Shown here one piece after another: positions 23,782 through 35,511 of a DNA stretch of 64,000 nucleotides. The notes beneath the pieces were generated by a model. The model made no database searches. It was not told the DNA's origin and saw only the letters and a program-made list of their open reading frames with translations. The DNA is from Hydractinia symbiolongicarpus (lineage: Eukaryota; Cnidaria; Hydrozoa; Anthoathecata; Hydractiniidae), in NCBI RefSeq assembly GCF_029227915.1, contig NC_079879.1, positions 27,408,501-27,472,500 on the forward strand, read 5' to 3'. Position 1 is the stretch's first letter. Each line of letters opens with the position of its first letter. The translations under genes and the position numbers were made by a program.

Positions 23782-24549
23782 TCATGTCAAAGGCTTGTCT
23801 GCATATCCCAAGTATGTTTTTTTTGCAAAAAAATACATTTTTGGTATAGGACGATAAACTATGGACGCCGTCAATCCTTTAAAACCGAAACTTCCAATGA
23901 CTTTATCAGTATTTCGCGTGACATTACAATTCGATCGCAAAGCTGCCCACGTATCATTCATTGTTTCTTGTGCATACCTCGTCCAGGTTCCACGCTCTGC
24001 AGCAATATGTTCTTTGAAGTAGAATCGACCTCCTGGCTTCAAAACTCTCATGATTTCATTTAAAGCTTTGGTTTGGTCTTGAACACAACAAAGCAAGAGC
24101 GAGCTTACTACACAACTGCATGAGTTATCAGCAATTAATCCACTCATATCTTCAACATTTCCAATCAAATATTTCTCCAACGTAACATGCTTATTTTTCT
24201 CTAAACTTTCGTTTAAATAGGACTTGAAATTCTCATTCAAGTCAATTGTCATTAACCTAACACCTTTAGGGTAGTGTTCCAAGTTAGCGCAACTACCAGC
24301 TCCAAGTTCCAGCACTGGTCCTCCTCCTACCTGTTCAATCACTTCCTCCATGCTACTGAATAACTCCTGATTCATTTTCTGGATGTCTTTTTGTTGGGCT
24401 TTATTCTTAGCCAAGCGACTGGTATCCCATGCTAAAAACTTTTTAAGTAGGCTTTTCGCTATTGACTGCACAAAAGCTAGCTTGAACAGGAAATAAATTG
24501 TAAGAGCGAGGATAAAAAACCAGATTAGAAGCGAATAAACAAGTGACAT
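23782..24549 (-). CDS. METTL7-like: METTL7/TMT1-like membrane-anchored methyltransferase
   Basis: A single exon of 255 residues, close to the ~244 of human METTL7A/B. An N-terminal hydrophobic anchor (SLLIWFFILALTIYFLF) is followed by a class I SAM-dependent methyltransferase fold. Motif I is VLELGAGSCANLEHYP, the acidic SAM-ribose contact is in MTIDLNENF, and the post-I and motif IV region is SCVVSSLLLCCVQDQ. The block LKPGGRFYFKEHIAAERGTW is characteristic of the METTL7 family. Human members methylate alkyl thiols and sit in ER or lipid-droplet membranes. The frame extends upstream to 24732. I prefer the ATG at 24549 because it aligns with the family start and lies 7 nt after a good acceptor (CACATTTAG, exon from 24556). 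That acceptor implies either a 5' UTR intron or a trans-spliced leader. Confidence 0.88.
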   Translation of the reverse strand: MSLVYSLLIWFFILALTIYFLFKLAFVQSIAKSLLKKFLAWDTSRLAKNKAQQKDIQKMNQELFSSMEEVIEQVGGGPVLELGAGSCANLEHYPKGVRLMTIDLNENFKSYLNESLEKNKHVTLEKYLIGNVEDMSGLIADNSCSCVVSSLLLCCVQDQTKALNEIMRVLKPGGRFYFKEHIAAERGTWTRYAQETMNDTWAALRSNCNVTRNTDKVIGSFGFKGLTASIVYRPIPKMYFFAKKTYLGYADKPLT

Positions 24550-24756
24550 GATGCTTCTAAATGTGAAGAAAAGAAAAATTAACATGTGTAATCGTTTAGC
24601 ATGAATGATGAAAACATATAAAAGTGCCATGCCGACTGTTCGCCATGCGATAGGCCAGGTTTCAAAAATAATTAGCTGAGTTACAAAAATAATTGAGGTT
24701 AATCCTGAATCAATAGTAGAAACTGGCTTCATAAGTAAGGCCAGTCAGGAGATTAA

Positions 24757-25429
24757 ATTTAGCTAGTTTGGAAGAATCCCAAAGCAACATGGAAAAAAAC
24801 TTTCACTTGTATCTGTTATCCAAACAATCAAAGATATATAATTGTAATTTCTAGAATCTGATTGGTTAATAAAATTATTAAGTTGAAATCATTCTCACTT
24901 GTTAAAGAAAAAAAGGATAATTTTCAGATATTTAATCACATTAATGCTAATAAAGATTTTTTAACCCAATTCAGTCACTTTTTTCTGACATATTGATATA
25001 GTTTTGTTTAGAAATGCAATGCAAGTTGGTGCCAATCCAATCTGATAGTGATCTTAAATAAGAGCTCGTGCATAAGCAGCAAATACATTGTGGTAATTTG
25101 ACGTAATCACGTTTGTTAGAAAAATGATCGAAATTTAATTATATAATAGACTCTTTTTGTATAAATTCTAGTAAAACTTTGTGTTTTGAAGTTTAATTTG
25201 ATAGCTAAATACATAATTAAGTTGTGGGAAACACAAACACCAACAGTTGTGAAACCCCTATAATTTAGACGTTTGCCCATGCCAAATAATGTCATGATGT
25301 CATCAGACACTTTTTGTTGGTTTAACTATGAGAGAGCAGGGTTTCAAAGTCCAATTTGCTCCACTGCAAAAAAAAAACTAGTAATTTTTCAATTCCAAAA
25401 TCGAAAAGAAAGAAATGTGAACATTTTGC
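24757..25429. other. intergenic stretch
   Basis: Upstream of the METTL7-like gene; no coding or RNA feature recognised. Confidence 0.45.
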
Positions 25430-25720
25430 ATGCTTCACAAATATCAAGGAATATTTCCTGTCTATTATTTCAAGGAGGGGCCATAGTTTAGATGAGAAGT
25501 CCTAGAGTATTAAATGGTCATTTTCAGCTTTTCAGAGCCAATTAAAGTCTGTGCTCCACCAGACAACTCTTTGTTGCAACCTCCAACGGGCCATAATGTT
25601 CTATTTACCAAACTTTCCTCACATAGATTGGGTTAACCTGGGGCCATGGTAAAATTTACTCACCCCATATTGAATCGCTGTCAAGGGAAGGGATCTTTGT
25701 GCTAAACTACAGAGTATAAA
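25430..25720 (-). mobile_element. second SINE copy, head degenerate
   Basis: The body matches the SINE at 13821-14169 (shared CTGTCTATTATTTC, AGGAGGGGCCAT and TTGAATCGC segments) in the same orientation. The tRNA-like head is decayed and the B box is not recognisable, so this is an older copy. Confidence 0.7.
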
Positions 25721-26378
25721 AAATATAGTTATATAGATGAATTCTGTTGTTTACATTTTCAGTGGGAAGCTCTTTTGGCTTTGCATTTGCGTTGCAGGAA
25801 AAAAAGATGACGCTAGGTCAGTTTATTTCTTCACACAACGGCATTCTTTTAGGACTTTAAATGAGATCAAATAAATCAGAAGACATCCGTTTAGCTACAC
25901 TTGACAATAGATAATAGAAATTCACAGTAAAAGACCTCTTTTGACGAAATCGTAGCATCTCTTTCCTGCCACGCAAATGCCAGAGCCAAGAAGCTTACCA
26001 CTGAAAAGTAAACAAATAACGTCACAATGGCATCTATCCATCTATATTTTCTTAAATACTGATGTTGTATGAGTGTTTTGAAATTAGGTTGTTTTGGATT
26101 GGGAGGAAACTTTATATTAAAACATTTTTCTTTGTTCCTTATGGTTTGTTCTGTTGTTGTTGTTTTGTTTTTAGCTTTGTCCAGTTCCACCTTCCCCTGA
26201 CTGTTAACTAGACATTTGACAATATTTGGAATACTAATATTTTTCCTGACACATTGGACACCGCACCCTACATGACATTCATTTTTTACAAATAAATAAA
26301 ACAACTACAGCAGCAAATAAAAACAATCTTACCAAAAACGTTTTTCCACGTGTATACTGTGTTCCAACCGGTGTGTGG
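25721..26378. other. intergenic stretch
   Basis: No supported gene. A minus-strand frame of 137 codons (25891-26304) has a hydrophobic segment but no recognisable family and no good splice context. Confidence 0.4.
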
Positions 26379-26380
26379 TA

Positions 26381-26459
26381 GAATATTCTGCCCCCCTAGA
26401 ATATTCTGCCCCCCCCGTAGTTGTGACTAATTACTTTAAGTATCAAATATTTGTCCGGC
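26381..26459 (+). repeat. left terminal inverted repeat of the 9-kb unit
   Basis: Contains the tandem GAATATTCTGCCCCCC doublet followed by GTAGTTGTGACTAATTACTT. The same order is found inverted at the right end. Confidence 0.85.
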
Positions 26460-27507
26460 TATTGCGTTAAAGATGGCGGAGTTCGCTGTGCTGACTGTAC
26501 ACAAAGCTATTATAGGGATATAGGTTAGTGAAAATGTATATATTACAGCCACATATTTGTTCACATTTAGCTTAGTGACAATGTATTACAATACATATTA
26601 TATTTGTTGACTTACAGCCCCCTTGATTGTGTTTTATATACTCCATATTCATATTAAAACAAAATTCTTTCAGAACATATTAGCTAGCTATAATTGACTA
26701 AAATACGAACTTTTTCGTTGCATATTACTACATCATCAAGTAAAATGAATTACTAAAACTGTATTACGATTATATACATTAAAAATTACAAACATGTCCC
26801 GAAAGACGTAAAACTAATAGATGAATTCTGTTGTTTACGTTTTTAGCAGTAGCTAAGCTCTTTCGAAACTTGACACTTGTGAATCATGCCAAAGAAACAT
26901 TGGGGCTACTGTCTCATTTCTGAGCAGCTTAAGATTTACTATATATACATCCAAACAAGTCAGTTCTAGTGTCTGCCCAATGCATAGTTTTTAGTGTTTG
27001 TGTTAAACTCTGCTCAGATGACAATAGCCTTAATCAATGAAAGGGTCAAAAAAAAGGAGTCTAATGTAAGGACTTGTTGTGCATGCCTCACCCCAGGTTT
27101 GTTTGAAGAATTATCGGAACATTAATTTCTGTCTTCAATGCCATGAAGTATGGCAAGTCACATTATATAAGTCTTTGGAAAGAGATAACAACCTAGGACT
27201 TAAGGTAGGCCATGGAGAGTTTTGATTTTTTCTGTCAGAATTTTCTATTAAGGATGTACAATGGTGGCTCAAAGTGGCTCAGTTTACCAGACCTATACAT
27301 TTGCCTAAAATTAATCTAATTTTATCCTTCGATGTTATGTATGTTCTTCAGGGTTAGGTGGTACTGGTAGAAACTTTTAAATAGGTGGACGTTGGTCTGA
27401 GGGAGAATTGCCACAGAGCATATCAATACACTTCAGAGTTGTTGGTTGCATTTTTTGCACTCAATATCTTCTTAAAAATCATTCAATATAGACATTTTCA
27501 ATTAAGA

Positions 27508-30500
27508 TTCGAAAAAATCAGGTATGGATGCCTGAATTATTCTGTACCCCCTACAGTTCTGGGCGTACAAATATCTGGCAACGCCATGGGGGGTACAGAA
27601 AAAATCACGTATGGATGCCTGAATTATTCTGTACCCCCCTACAGTTCTGGGCGTACAAATATCTGGGTACGCCATGGGGGGTACAGAAAAAATCAGGTAT
27701 GGATGCCTGAATTATTCTGTACCCCCCTGCAGTTCTAGGCGTACAGTATCCGGCAACGCCATAGGGGGTACAGAAAAAATCAGGTATGAATGCCTGAATT
27801 ATTCTGTACCCCCCTACAGTTCTGGGCGTGCAAATATCTGGCTACGCCATAGGGGGTACAGAAAACGTCAGTTATTAATGCCTGAATTATTCTGTACCCC
27901 CCAACAGTTCTAGGCGTACAATATCTGGCAACGCGATAGGGGGTACAGAAAAAATCAGGTATGAATGCCTGAATTATTCTGAACCCCCTACAGTTCTGGG
28001 CGTACAAATATCTGGGTACGCCATGGGGGGTACAGAAAAAATCAGGTATGGATGCCTGAATTATTCTGTACCCCCCTACAGTTCTAGACGTACAATATCA
28101 GGCAACGCCATAGGGGGTACAGAAAAAATCAGGTATTAATGCCTGAATTATTCTGTACCCCCCCACAGTTCTAGGCGTACAATATCTGGCAACGCCATAG
28201 GGGGTACAGAAAAAATCAGGTATGTATGCCTGAATTATTCTGTACCCCCTACAGTTCTGGGCGTGTCAATCTCTGGCAACGCCATAGGGGGTACAGAAAA
28301 AATCAGGTATGAATGCCTGAATTATTCTGTACCCCCTACAGTTCTGGGCGTACAAATATCTGGGTACGCCATGGGGGGTACAGAAAAAATCAGGTATGGA
28401 TGCCTGAATTATTCTGTACCCCCTACAGTTCTGGGCGTGCAAATATCTGGCAACGCCATAGGGGGTACAGAAAAAATCAGGTATGAATGCCTGATTTATT
28501 CTGTACCCCCTACAGTTCTGGGCGTGCAAATATCTGGCAACGCCATAGGGGGTACAGAAAAAATCAGGTATGTATGCCTGAATTATTCTGTACCCCCTAC
28601 AGTTCTGGGCGTGCAAATATCTGGCAACGCCATAGAGGGTACAGAAAAAATCAGGTATTAATGCCTGAATTATTCTGTACCTCCCCTACAGTTCTAGGCG
28701 TACACTATCCGGCAACGCCATAGGGGGTACAGAAAAAATCCGGTATGAATGCCTGAATTATTCTGTACCCTACAGTTCTGGGCGTGCAAATATCTGGCAA
28801 CGCCATAGGGGTACAGAAAAAATCAGGTATGGATGCCTGAATTATTCTGTACCCCCCTACAGTTCTGGGCGTACAAATATCTGGGTACGCCATGGGGGGT
28901 ACAGAAAAAATCAGGTATGGATGCCTGAATTATTCTGTACCCCCTACAGTTCTGGGCGTACAAATATCTGGCAACGCCATGGGGGGTACAGAAAAAATCA
29001 CGTATGGATGCCTGAATTATTCTGTACCCCCCTACAGTTCTGGGCGTACAAATATCTGGGTACGCCATGGGGGGTACAGAAAAAATCAGGTATGGATGCC
29101 TGAATTATTCTGTACCCCCCTGCAGTTCTAGGCGTACAGTATCCGGCAACGCCATAGGGGGTACAGAAAAAATCAGGTATGAATGCCTGAATTATTCTGT
29201 ACCCCCCTACAGTTCTGGGCGTGCAAATATCTGGCTACGCCATAGGGGGTACAGAAAACGTCAGTTATTAATGCCTGAATTATTCTGTACCCCCCAACAG
29301 TTCTAGGCGTACAATATCTGGCTACGCCATAGGGGGTACAGAAAACGTCAGGTATTAATGCCTGAATTATTCTGTACCCCCCTGCAGTTCTGGGCGTACA
29401 AATATCTGGTAACGCCATAGGGGGTACAGAAGGCGTCAGGTATTAATGTCTGAATTATTCTGTACCCCCCTGCAGTTCTAGGCGTACACTATCCGGCAAC
29501 GCCATAGGGGGTACAGAAAAAATCACGTATGAATGCCTGAATTATTCTGTACCCCCTACAGTTCCGGGCGTGTAAATCTCTGGCAACGCCATAGGGGGTA
29601 CAGAAAAAATCAGGTATGGATGCCTGAATTATTCTGTACCCCCCTACAGTTCTGGGCGTACAAATATCTGTGTACGCCATGGGGGGTACAGAAAAAATCA
29701 GGTATGGATGCCTGAATTATTCTGTACCCCCCTGCAGTTCTAGGCGTACACTATCCGGCAACGCCATAGGGGGTACAGAAAAAATCAGGTATGAATGCCT
29801 GAATTATTCTGTACCCCCTACAGTTCTGGACGTGCAAATATCTGGCAACGCGATAGGGGTTACAGAAAAAATCAGGTATTAATGCTTGAATTATTCTGTA
29901 CCCCCCAACAGTTCTAGGCGTACAATATCTGGCAACGCGATAAAGGGTACAGAAAAAATCAGGTATGAATGCCTGAATTATTCTGTACCCCCTACAGTTC
30001 TGGGCGTGCAAATATCTGGCAACGCCATAGTGGGTACAGAAAAAATCAGGTATGTATGCCTGAATTATTCTGTACCCCCTACAGTTCTGGGCGTGCAAAT
30101 ATCTGGCAACGCCATAGGGGTACAGAAAAAATCAGGTATGGATGCCTGAATTATTCTGTACCCCCCTACAGTTCTGGGCGTACAAATATCTGGGTACGCC
30201 ATGGGGGGTACAGAAAAAATCAGGTATGGATGCCTGAATTATTCTGTACCCCCTACAGTTCTGGGCGTACAAATATCTGGCAACGCCATGGGGGGTACAG
30301 AAAAAATCACGTATGGATGCCTGAATTATTCTGTACCCCCCTACAGTTCTGGGCGTACAAATATCTGGGTACGCCATGGGGGGTACAGAAAAAATCAGGT
30401 ATGGATGCCTGAATTATTCTGTACCCCCCTGCAGTTCTAGGCGTACAGTATCCGGCAACGCCATAGGGGGTACAGAAAAAATCAGGTATGAATGCCTGAA

Positions 30501-33500
30501 TTATTCTGTACCCCCCTACAGTTCTGGGCGTGCAAATATCTGGCTACGCCATAGGGGGTACAGAAAACGTCAGTTATTAATGCCTGAATTATTCTGTACC
30601 CCCCAACAGTTCTAGGCGTACAATATCTGGCAACGCGATAGGGGGTACAGAAAAAATCAGGTATGAATGCCTGAATTATTCTGAACCCCCTACAGTTCTG
30701 GGCGTACAAATATCTGGGTACGCCATGGGGGGTACAGAAAAAATCAGGTATGGATGCCTGAATTATTCTGTACCCCCCTACAGTTCTAGACGTACAATAT
30801 CAGGCAACGCCATAGGGGGTACAGAAAAAATCAGGTATTAATGCCTGAATTATTCTGTACCCCCCTACAGTTCTAGGCGTACAATATCTGGCAACGCCAT
30901 AGGGGGTACAGAAAAAATCAGGTATGTATGCCTGAATTATTCTGTACCCCCTACAGTTCTGGGCGTGTCAATCTCTGGCAACGCCATAGGGGGTACAGAA
31001 AAAATCAGGTATGAATGCCTGAATTATTCTGTACCCCCTACAGTTCTGGGCGTACAAATATCTGGGTACGCCATGGGGGGTACAGAAAAAATCAGGTATG
31101 GATGCCTGAATTATTCTGTACCCCCTACAGTTCTGGGCGTGCAAATATCTGGCAACGCCATAGGGGGTACAGAAAAAATCAGGTATGAATGCCTGATTTA
31201 TTCTGTACCCCCTACAGTTCTGGGCGTGCAAATATCTGGCAACGCCATAGGGAGTACAGAAAAAATCAGGTATGTATGCCTGAATTATTCTGTACCCCCT
31301 ACAGTTCTGGGCGTGCAAATATCTGGCAACGCCATAGAGGGTACAGAAAAAATCAGGTATGGATGCCTGAATTATTCTGTACCCCCTTACAGTTCTGGGC
31401 GTACAAATATCTGGGTACGCCATGGGGGGTACAGAAAAAATCAGGTATGGATGCCTGAATTATTCTGTACCCCCCTACAGTTCTAGACGTACAATATATG
31501 GCAACGCCATAGGTGGTACAGAAAAAATCAGGTATTAATGCCTGAATTATTCTGTACCCCCCTACAGTTCTAGGCGTACAATATCTGGCAACGCCATAGG
31601 GGGTACAGATAAAATCAGGTATGTATGCCTGAATTATTCTGTACCCCTCACAGTTCCGGGCGTGTAAATCTCTGGCAACGCCATAGGGGGTACAGAAAAA
31701 ATCAGGTATGGATGCCTGAATTATTCTGTACCTCCCTACAGTTCTGGGCGTACAAATATCTGGGTACGCCATGGGAGGTACAGAAAAAATCAGGTATGGA
31801 TGCCTGAATTATTCTGTACCCCCCTACAGTTCTAGGCGTACAATATCTGGCAACGCCACAGGGGGTACAGAAAAAATCAGGTATGAATGCCTGAATTATT
31901 CTGTACCCCCCTACAGTTCTGGGCGTGCAAATATCTGGCAACGCCATAGAGGGTACAAAAAAAATCAGGTATTAATGCCTGAATTATTCAGTACCCCCCT
32001 ACAGTTCTAGGCGTACAATATCTGGCAACGCCATAGGGGGTACATAAAGCGTCAGGTATTAATGCCTGAATTATTCTGTACCCCCCTGCAGTTCTAGGCG
32101 TACACTATCCGGCAACGCCATAGGGGGTACAGAAAAAATCAGGTATGAATGCCTGAATTATTCTGTACCCCCTACAGTTCTGGGCGTGCAAATATCAGGC
32201 AACGCGATAGGGGGTACAGAAAAAATCAGGTATTAATGCTTGAATTTTTCTATACCCCCCAACAGTTCTGGGCGCACAATATCTGGCAACGGGATAGGGG
32301 GTACAGAGAAAATCAGGTATGAATGCCTGAATTATTCTGTACCCCCTACAGTTCTGGGCGTGCAAATATCTGGCAACGCCATGGGGGGTACAGAAAAAAT
32401 CAGGTATGGATGCCTGAATTATTCTGTACCCCCCTGCAGTTCTGGGCGTACAAATATCTGGGTACGGCATGGGGGGTACAGAAAAAATCAGGTATGGATG
32501 CCTGAATTATTCTGTACCCCCCTACAGTTTTAGGCGTACAATATCTGGCAACGCCACAGAGGGTACAGAAAAAATCAGGTATGAATGCCTGAATTATTCT
32601 GTACCCCCCTACAGTTCTGGGCGTACAAATATCTGGGTACGCCATGGGGGTTACAGAAAAAATCAGGTATGTATGCCTGAATTATTCTGTACCCCCTACA
32701 GTTCTGGGCGTGTCAATCTCTGGCAACGCCATACGGGGTACAAAAAAAATCAGGTATGGATGCCTGAATTATTCTGTACCCCCCTGCAATTCTGGGCGTA
32801 CAAATATCTGGGTACGCCATTGGGGGTACAGAAAAAATCAGGTATGGATGCCTGAACTATTCTGTACCCCCTACAGTTTTAGGCGTACAATATCTGGCAA
32901 CGCCACAGGGGGTACAGAAAAAATCAGGTATGAATGCCTGAATTATTCTGTACCCCCCTACAGTTCTGGGCGTGCAAATATCTGGGAACGCCATAGCGGG
33001 TACAGAAAAAATCAGGTATTAATGCCTGAAATATTCTGTACCCCCCTACAGTTCTAGGCGTACAATATCTGGCAACGCCATAGGGGGTACAGAAAAAATC
33101 AGGTATGTATGCCTGAATTATTCTGTACCCCTTACAGTTCTGGGCGTACAAATATCTGGCAACGCCATAGGGGATACAGAAAAAATCACGTATGGATGCC
33201 TGAATTATTCTGTACCCCCTTACAGTTCTGGGCGTACAAATATCTGGGTACGCCATGGGGGGTACAGAAAAAATCAGGTATGGATGCCTGAATTATTCTG
33301 TACCCCCTTGCAGTTCTAGGCGTACAGTATCCGGCAACGCCAGAGGGGGTACAGAAAAAATCAGGTATGAATGCCTGAATTATTCTGTACCCCCCTACAG
33401 TTCTGGGCGTGCAAGTATCTGGCTACGCCATAGGGGGTACAGAAAACGTCAGGTATTAATGCCTGAATTATTCTGTACCCCCTACAGTTCTGGGCGTGCA

Positions 33501-34871
33501 AACATCTGGCTACGCCATAGGGGGTACAGAAAACGTCAGGTATTAATGCCTGAATTATTCTGTACCCCCCAACAGTTCTAGGCGTACAATATCTGGCAAC
33601 GCGATAGGGGGTACAGAAAAAATCAGGTATGAATGCCTGAATTATTCTGTACCCCCTACAGTTCTGGGCGTACAAATATCTGGGTACGCCATGGGGGGTA
33701 CAGAAAAAATCAGGTATGGATGCCTGAATTATTCTGTACCCCCCTACAGTTCTAGACGTACAATATCAGGCGACGCCATAGGGGGTACAGAAAAAATCAG
33801 GTATTAATGCCTAAATTATTCTGTACCCCCCTACAGTTCTAGGCGTACAATATCTGGCAACGCCATAGGGGGTACAGAAAAAATCAGGTATGTTTGCCTG
33901 AATTATTCTGTACCCCCTACAGTTTTGGGCGTGCAAATATCTGGCACCGCCACAGGGGGTACAGAAAAAATCAGGTATGGATGCCTGAATTTTTCTGTAC
34001 CCCCCTACAGTTCTGGGCGTGCAAATATCTGGCGACGCCATAGAGGGTACAGAAAAAATCAGGTATGAATGCCTGAATTATTCTGTACCCCCCTACAGTT
34101 CTGGGCGTACAAATATCTGGTAACGCCATAGGGGGTACAGAAAGCGTCAGGTATTAATGCCTGAGTTATTCTGTACCCCCCTGCAGTTCTAGGCGTACAC
34201 TATCCGGCAACGCCATAGGGGGTACAGAAAAAATCAGGTATGAATGCCTGAATTATTCTGTACCCCCTACAGTTCTGGGCGTGCAAATATCTGGCAACGC
34301 GATAGGGGGTACAGAAAAAATCAGGTATTAATGCTTGATATATTCTGTACCCCCCAACAGTTCTAGGCGTACAATATCTGGCAACGCGATAGGGGGTACA
34401 GAAAAAATCAGGTATGAATGCCTGAATTATTCTGTACCCCTTACAGTTCTGGGCGTGCAAATATCTGGCAACACCATAGGGGGTACAGAAAAAATCAGGT
34501 ATGTATGCCTGAATTATTCTGTACCCCCTACAGTTCTGGGCGTGCAAATATCTGGCAACGCCATAGGGGGTACAGAAAAAATCAGGTATGGATGCCTGAA
34601 TTATTCTGTACCCCCCTACAGTTCTAGGCGTACACTATCCGGCAACGCCATAGGGGGTACAGAAAAAATCAGGTATGAATGCCTGAATTATTCTGTACCC
34701 TCCCTACAGTGCTGGTCGTACAAACATCTGGCAACGCCATAGGGGGTACAAAAAAAATCATGTATGAATGCCTGAATTATTCTGTACCCCCTACAGTGCT
34801 GGGCGTACAAACATCTGGTAACGCCATAAGGGGTACAGAAAAAATCAGGTATGGATGCCTGAATTATTCTG
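27508..34871. repeat. tandem array of ~84 palindromic 87/88-bp monomers
   Basis: The monomer begins at a recurring GCCTGAATTATTCTGTACCC, with a spacing of mostly 87-88 bp. Each monomer contains two inverted repeats: CTGTACCCCC...GGGGGTACAG around a core with GTTCTGGGCGTAC and TCTGGCAACGCCAT, and a small TCAGG...CCTGA. Variants in the core (ACAAATATCTGGGTACGCC against GCAAATATCTGGCAACGCC, and CTATCCGGCAACG) define monomer subtypes. Subtypes recur in the same order at offsets of about 1393, 1309 and 2702 bp, giving higher-order blocks. Because 87 is divisible by three, several frames stay open on both strands. I regard these as artefacts, not genes. Confidence 0.95.
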
Positions 34872-35162
34872 GCTTCCCTGCTGTGAGCAGGCGTGTGTTC
34901 GAATCTCATCTTGGTAACTATTTTTACTTTTTTTTTTTGCTGTTATAAATTCTAATCTAAAACACATTTTTTTGTAAACTTTATTCGCGAGGTTGTTTAT
35001 GTATATCATGCGTCTTTATACATTGAAAATTGTAATAATACCAAGGTTTAAACTGAAGCAGTTCGCTACACAGCGTTGAACCAGCATCGAAGTGAAGGGA
35101 AGCACTCTTTCGGTTACCGTAAAAAATGTGTGACGGAAATATACTCGGTACTAAAAGATATA
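34872..35162. other. unique segment between array and right end
   Basis: It begins with a B-box-like GTTCGAATCTC (34899-34909) after a possible CCTGCTGTGAGCAGG hairpin, which may be the 3' half of a tRNA-like or SINE sequence, followed by a T-rich tract. No gene is seen. Confidence 0.35.
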
Positions 35163-35249
35163 CCATGAAACATAGGGGGGTACAGAAAAAATCAGGGGTA
35201 CAATAAAATTTATTACAACCTTCCTTCGCTTCCTTGCCGAACTGCCTTG

Positions 35250-35327
35250 CCGGACAAATAGCTGCTACTAAAAGTAATTAGTCACAACTACGGGGGGGGC
35301 AGAATAATCTAGGGGGGCAGAATATTC
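35250..35327 (-). repeat. right terminal inverted repeat of the 9-kb unit
   Basis: Reverse complement of the left end with a few differences: GATTATTC for GAATATTC in the inner copy, and a short divergence between ATTACTTT and TTTGTCCGGC. Confidence 0.85.
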
Positions 35328-35511
35328 TACTTACGTGTTGTCCTCTACACCATCTTGGGCAGGATTTTTCGCGTTCTGCAAATTACCTAACTTGGCACTG
35401 TGCTAGTCAGACATCGCACAACTCTACAAACGCAAGGAAGCAAGGAAACTTTGTGGAAGACGGGAGGTACAGTTTTTTTTTTAATTTCATTGTCCTGGTG
35501 CTGCGTAGATA

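Larger units (their letters stand above)
26381..35327. mobile_element. 9-kb inverted-repeat-bounded unit filled with satellite
   Basis: The ends are inverted copies over about 80 bp. The left starts GAATATTCTGCCCCCCTAGA at 26381 and runs to TTTGTCCGGC near 26459. The right is its reverse complement from 35327 back to about 35250. Each end holds two tandem copies of GAATATTCTGCCCCCC (the inner right copy has GAATAATC). Both sides are flanked by TA (26379-26380 and 35328-35329), compatible with a TA target duplication. The interior holds about 1.1 kb of unique sequence, then the ~7.4-kb tandem array, then about 450 bp including a remnant half-monomer at 35165-35206. No transposase was found, so it would be non-autonomous. 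Confidence 0.75.

Noticed and set aside
24550-24732. 61-residue N-terminal extension of the METTL7-like protein
   Set aside because: The family starts at the later Met, and a splice acceptor lies between the two.
27508-34871. Regular repeats suggesting a CRISPR array
   Set aside because: The repeats are contiguous without unique spacers, the unit is ~87 bp, and the genome is eukaryotic.
27385-34948. Many overlapping 60-170 codon open frames on both strands
   Set aside because: They are translations of the 87-bp (29-codon) satellite monomer; frames change wherever an 88-bp monomer occurs, and no start, splice or composition signal supports a gene.
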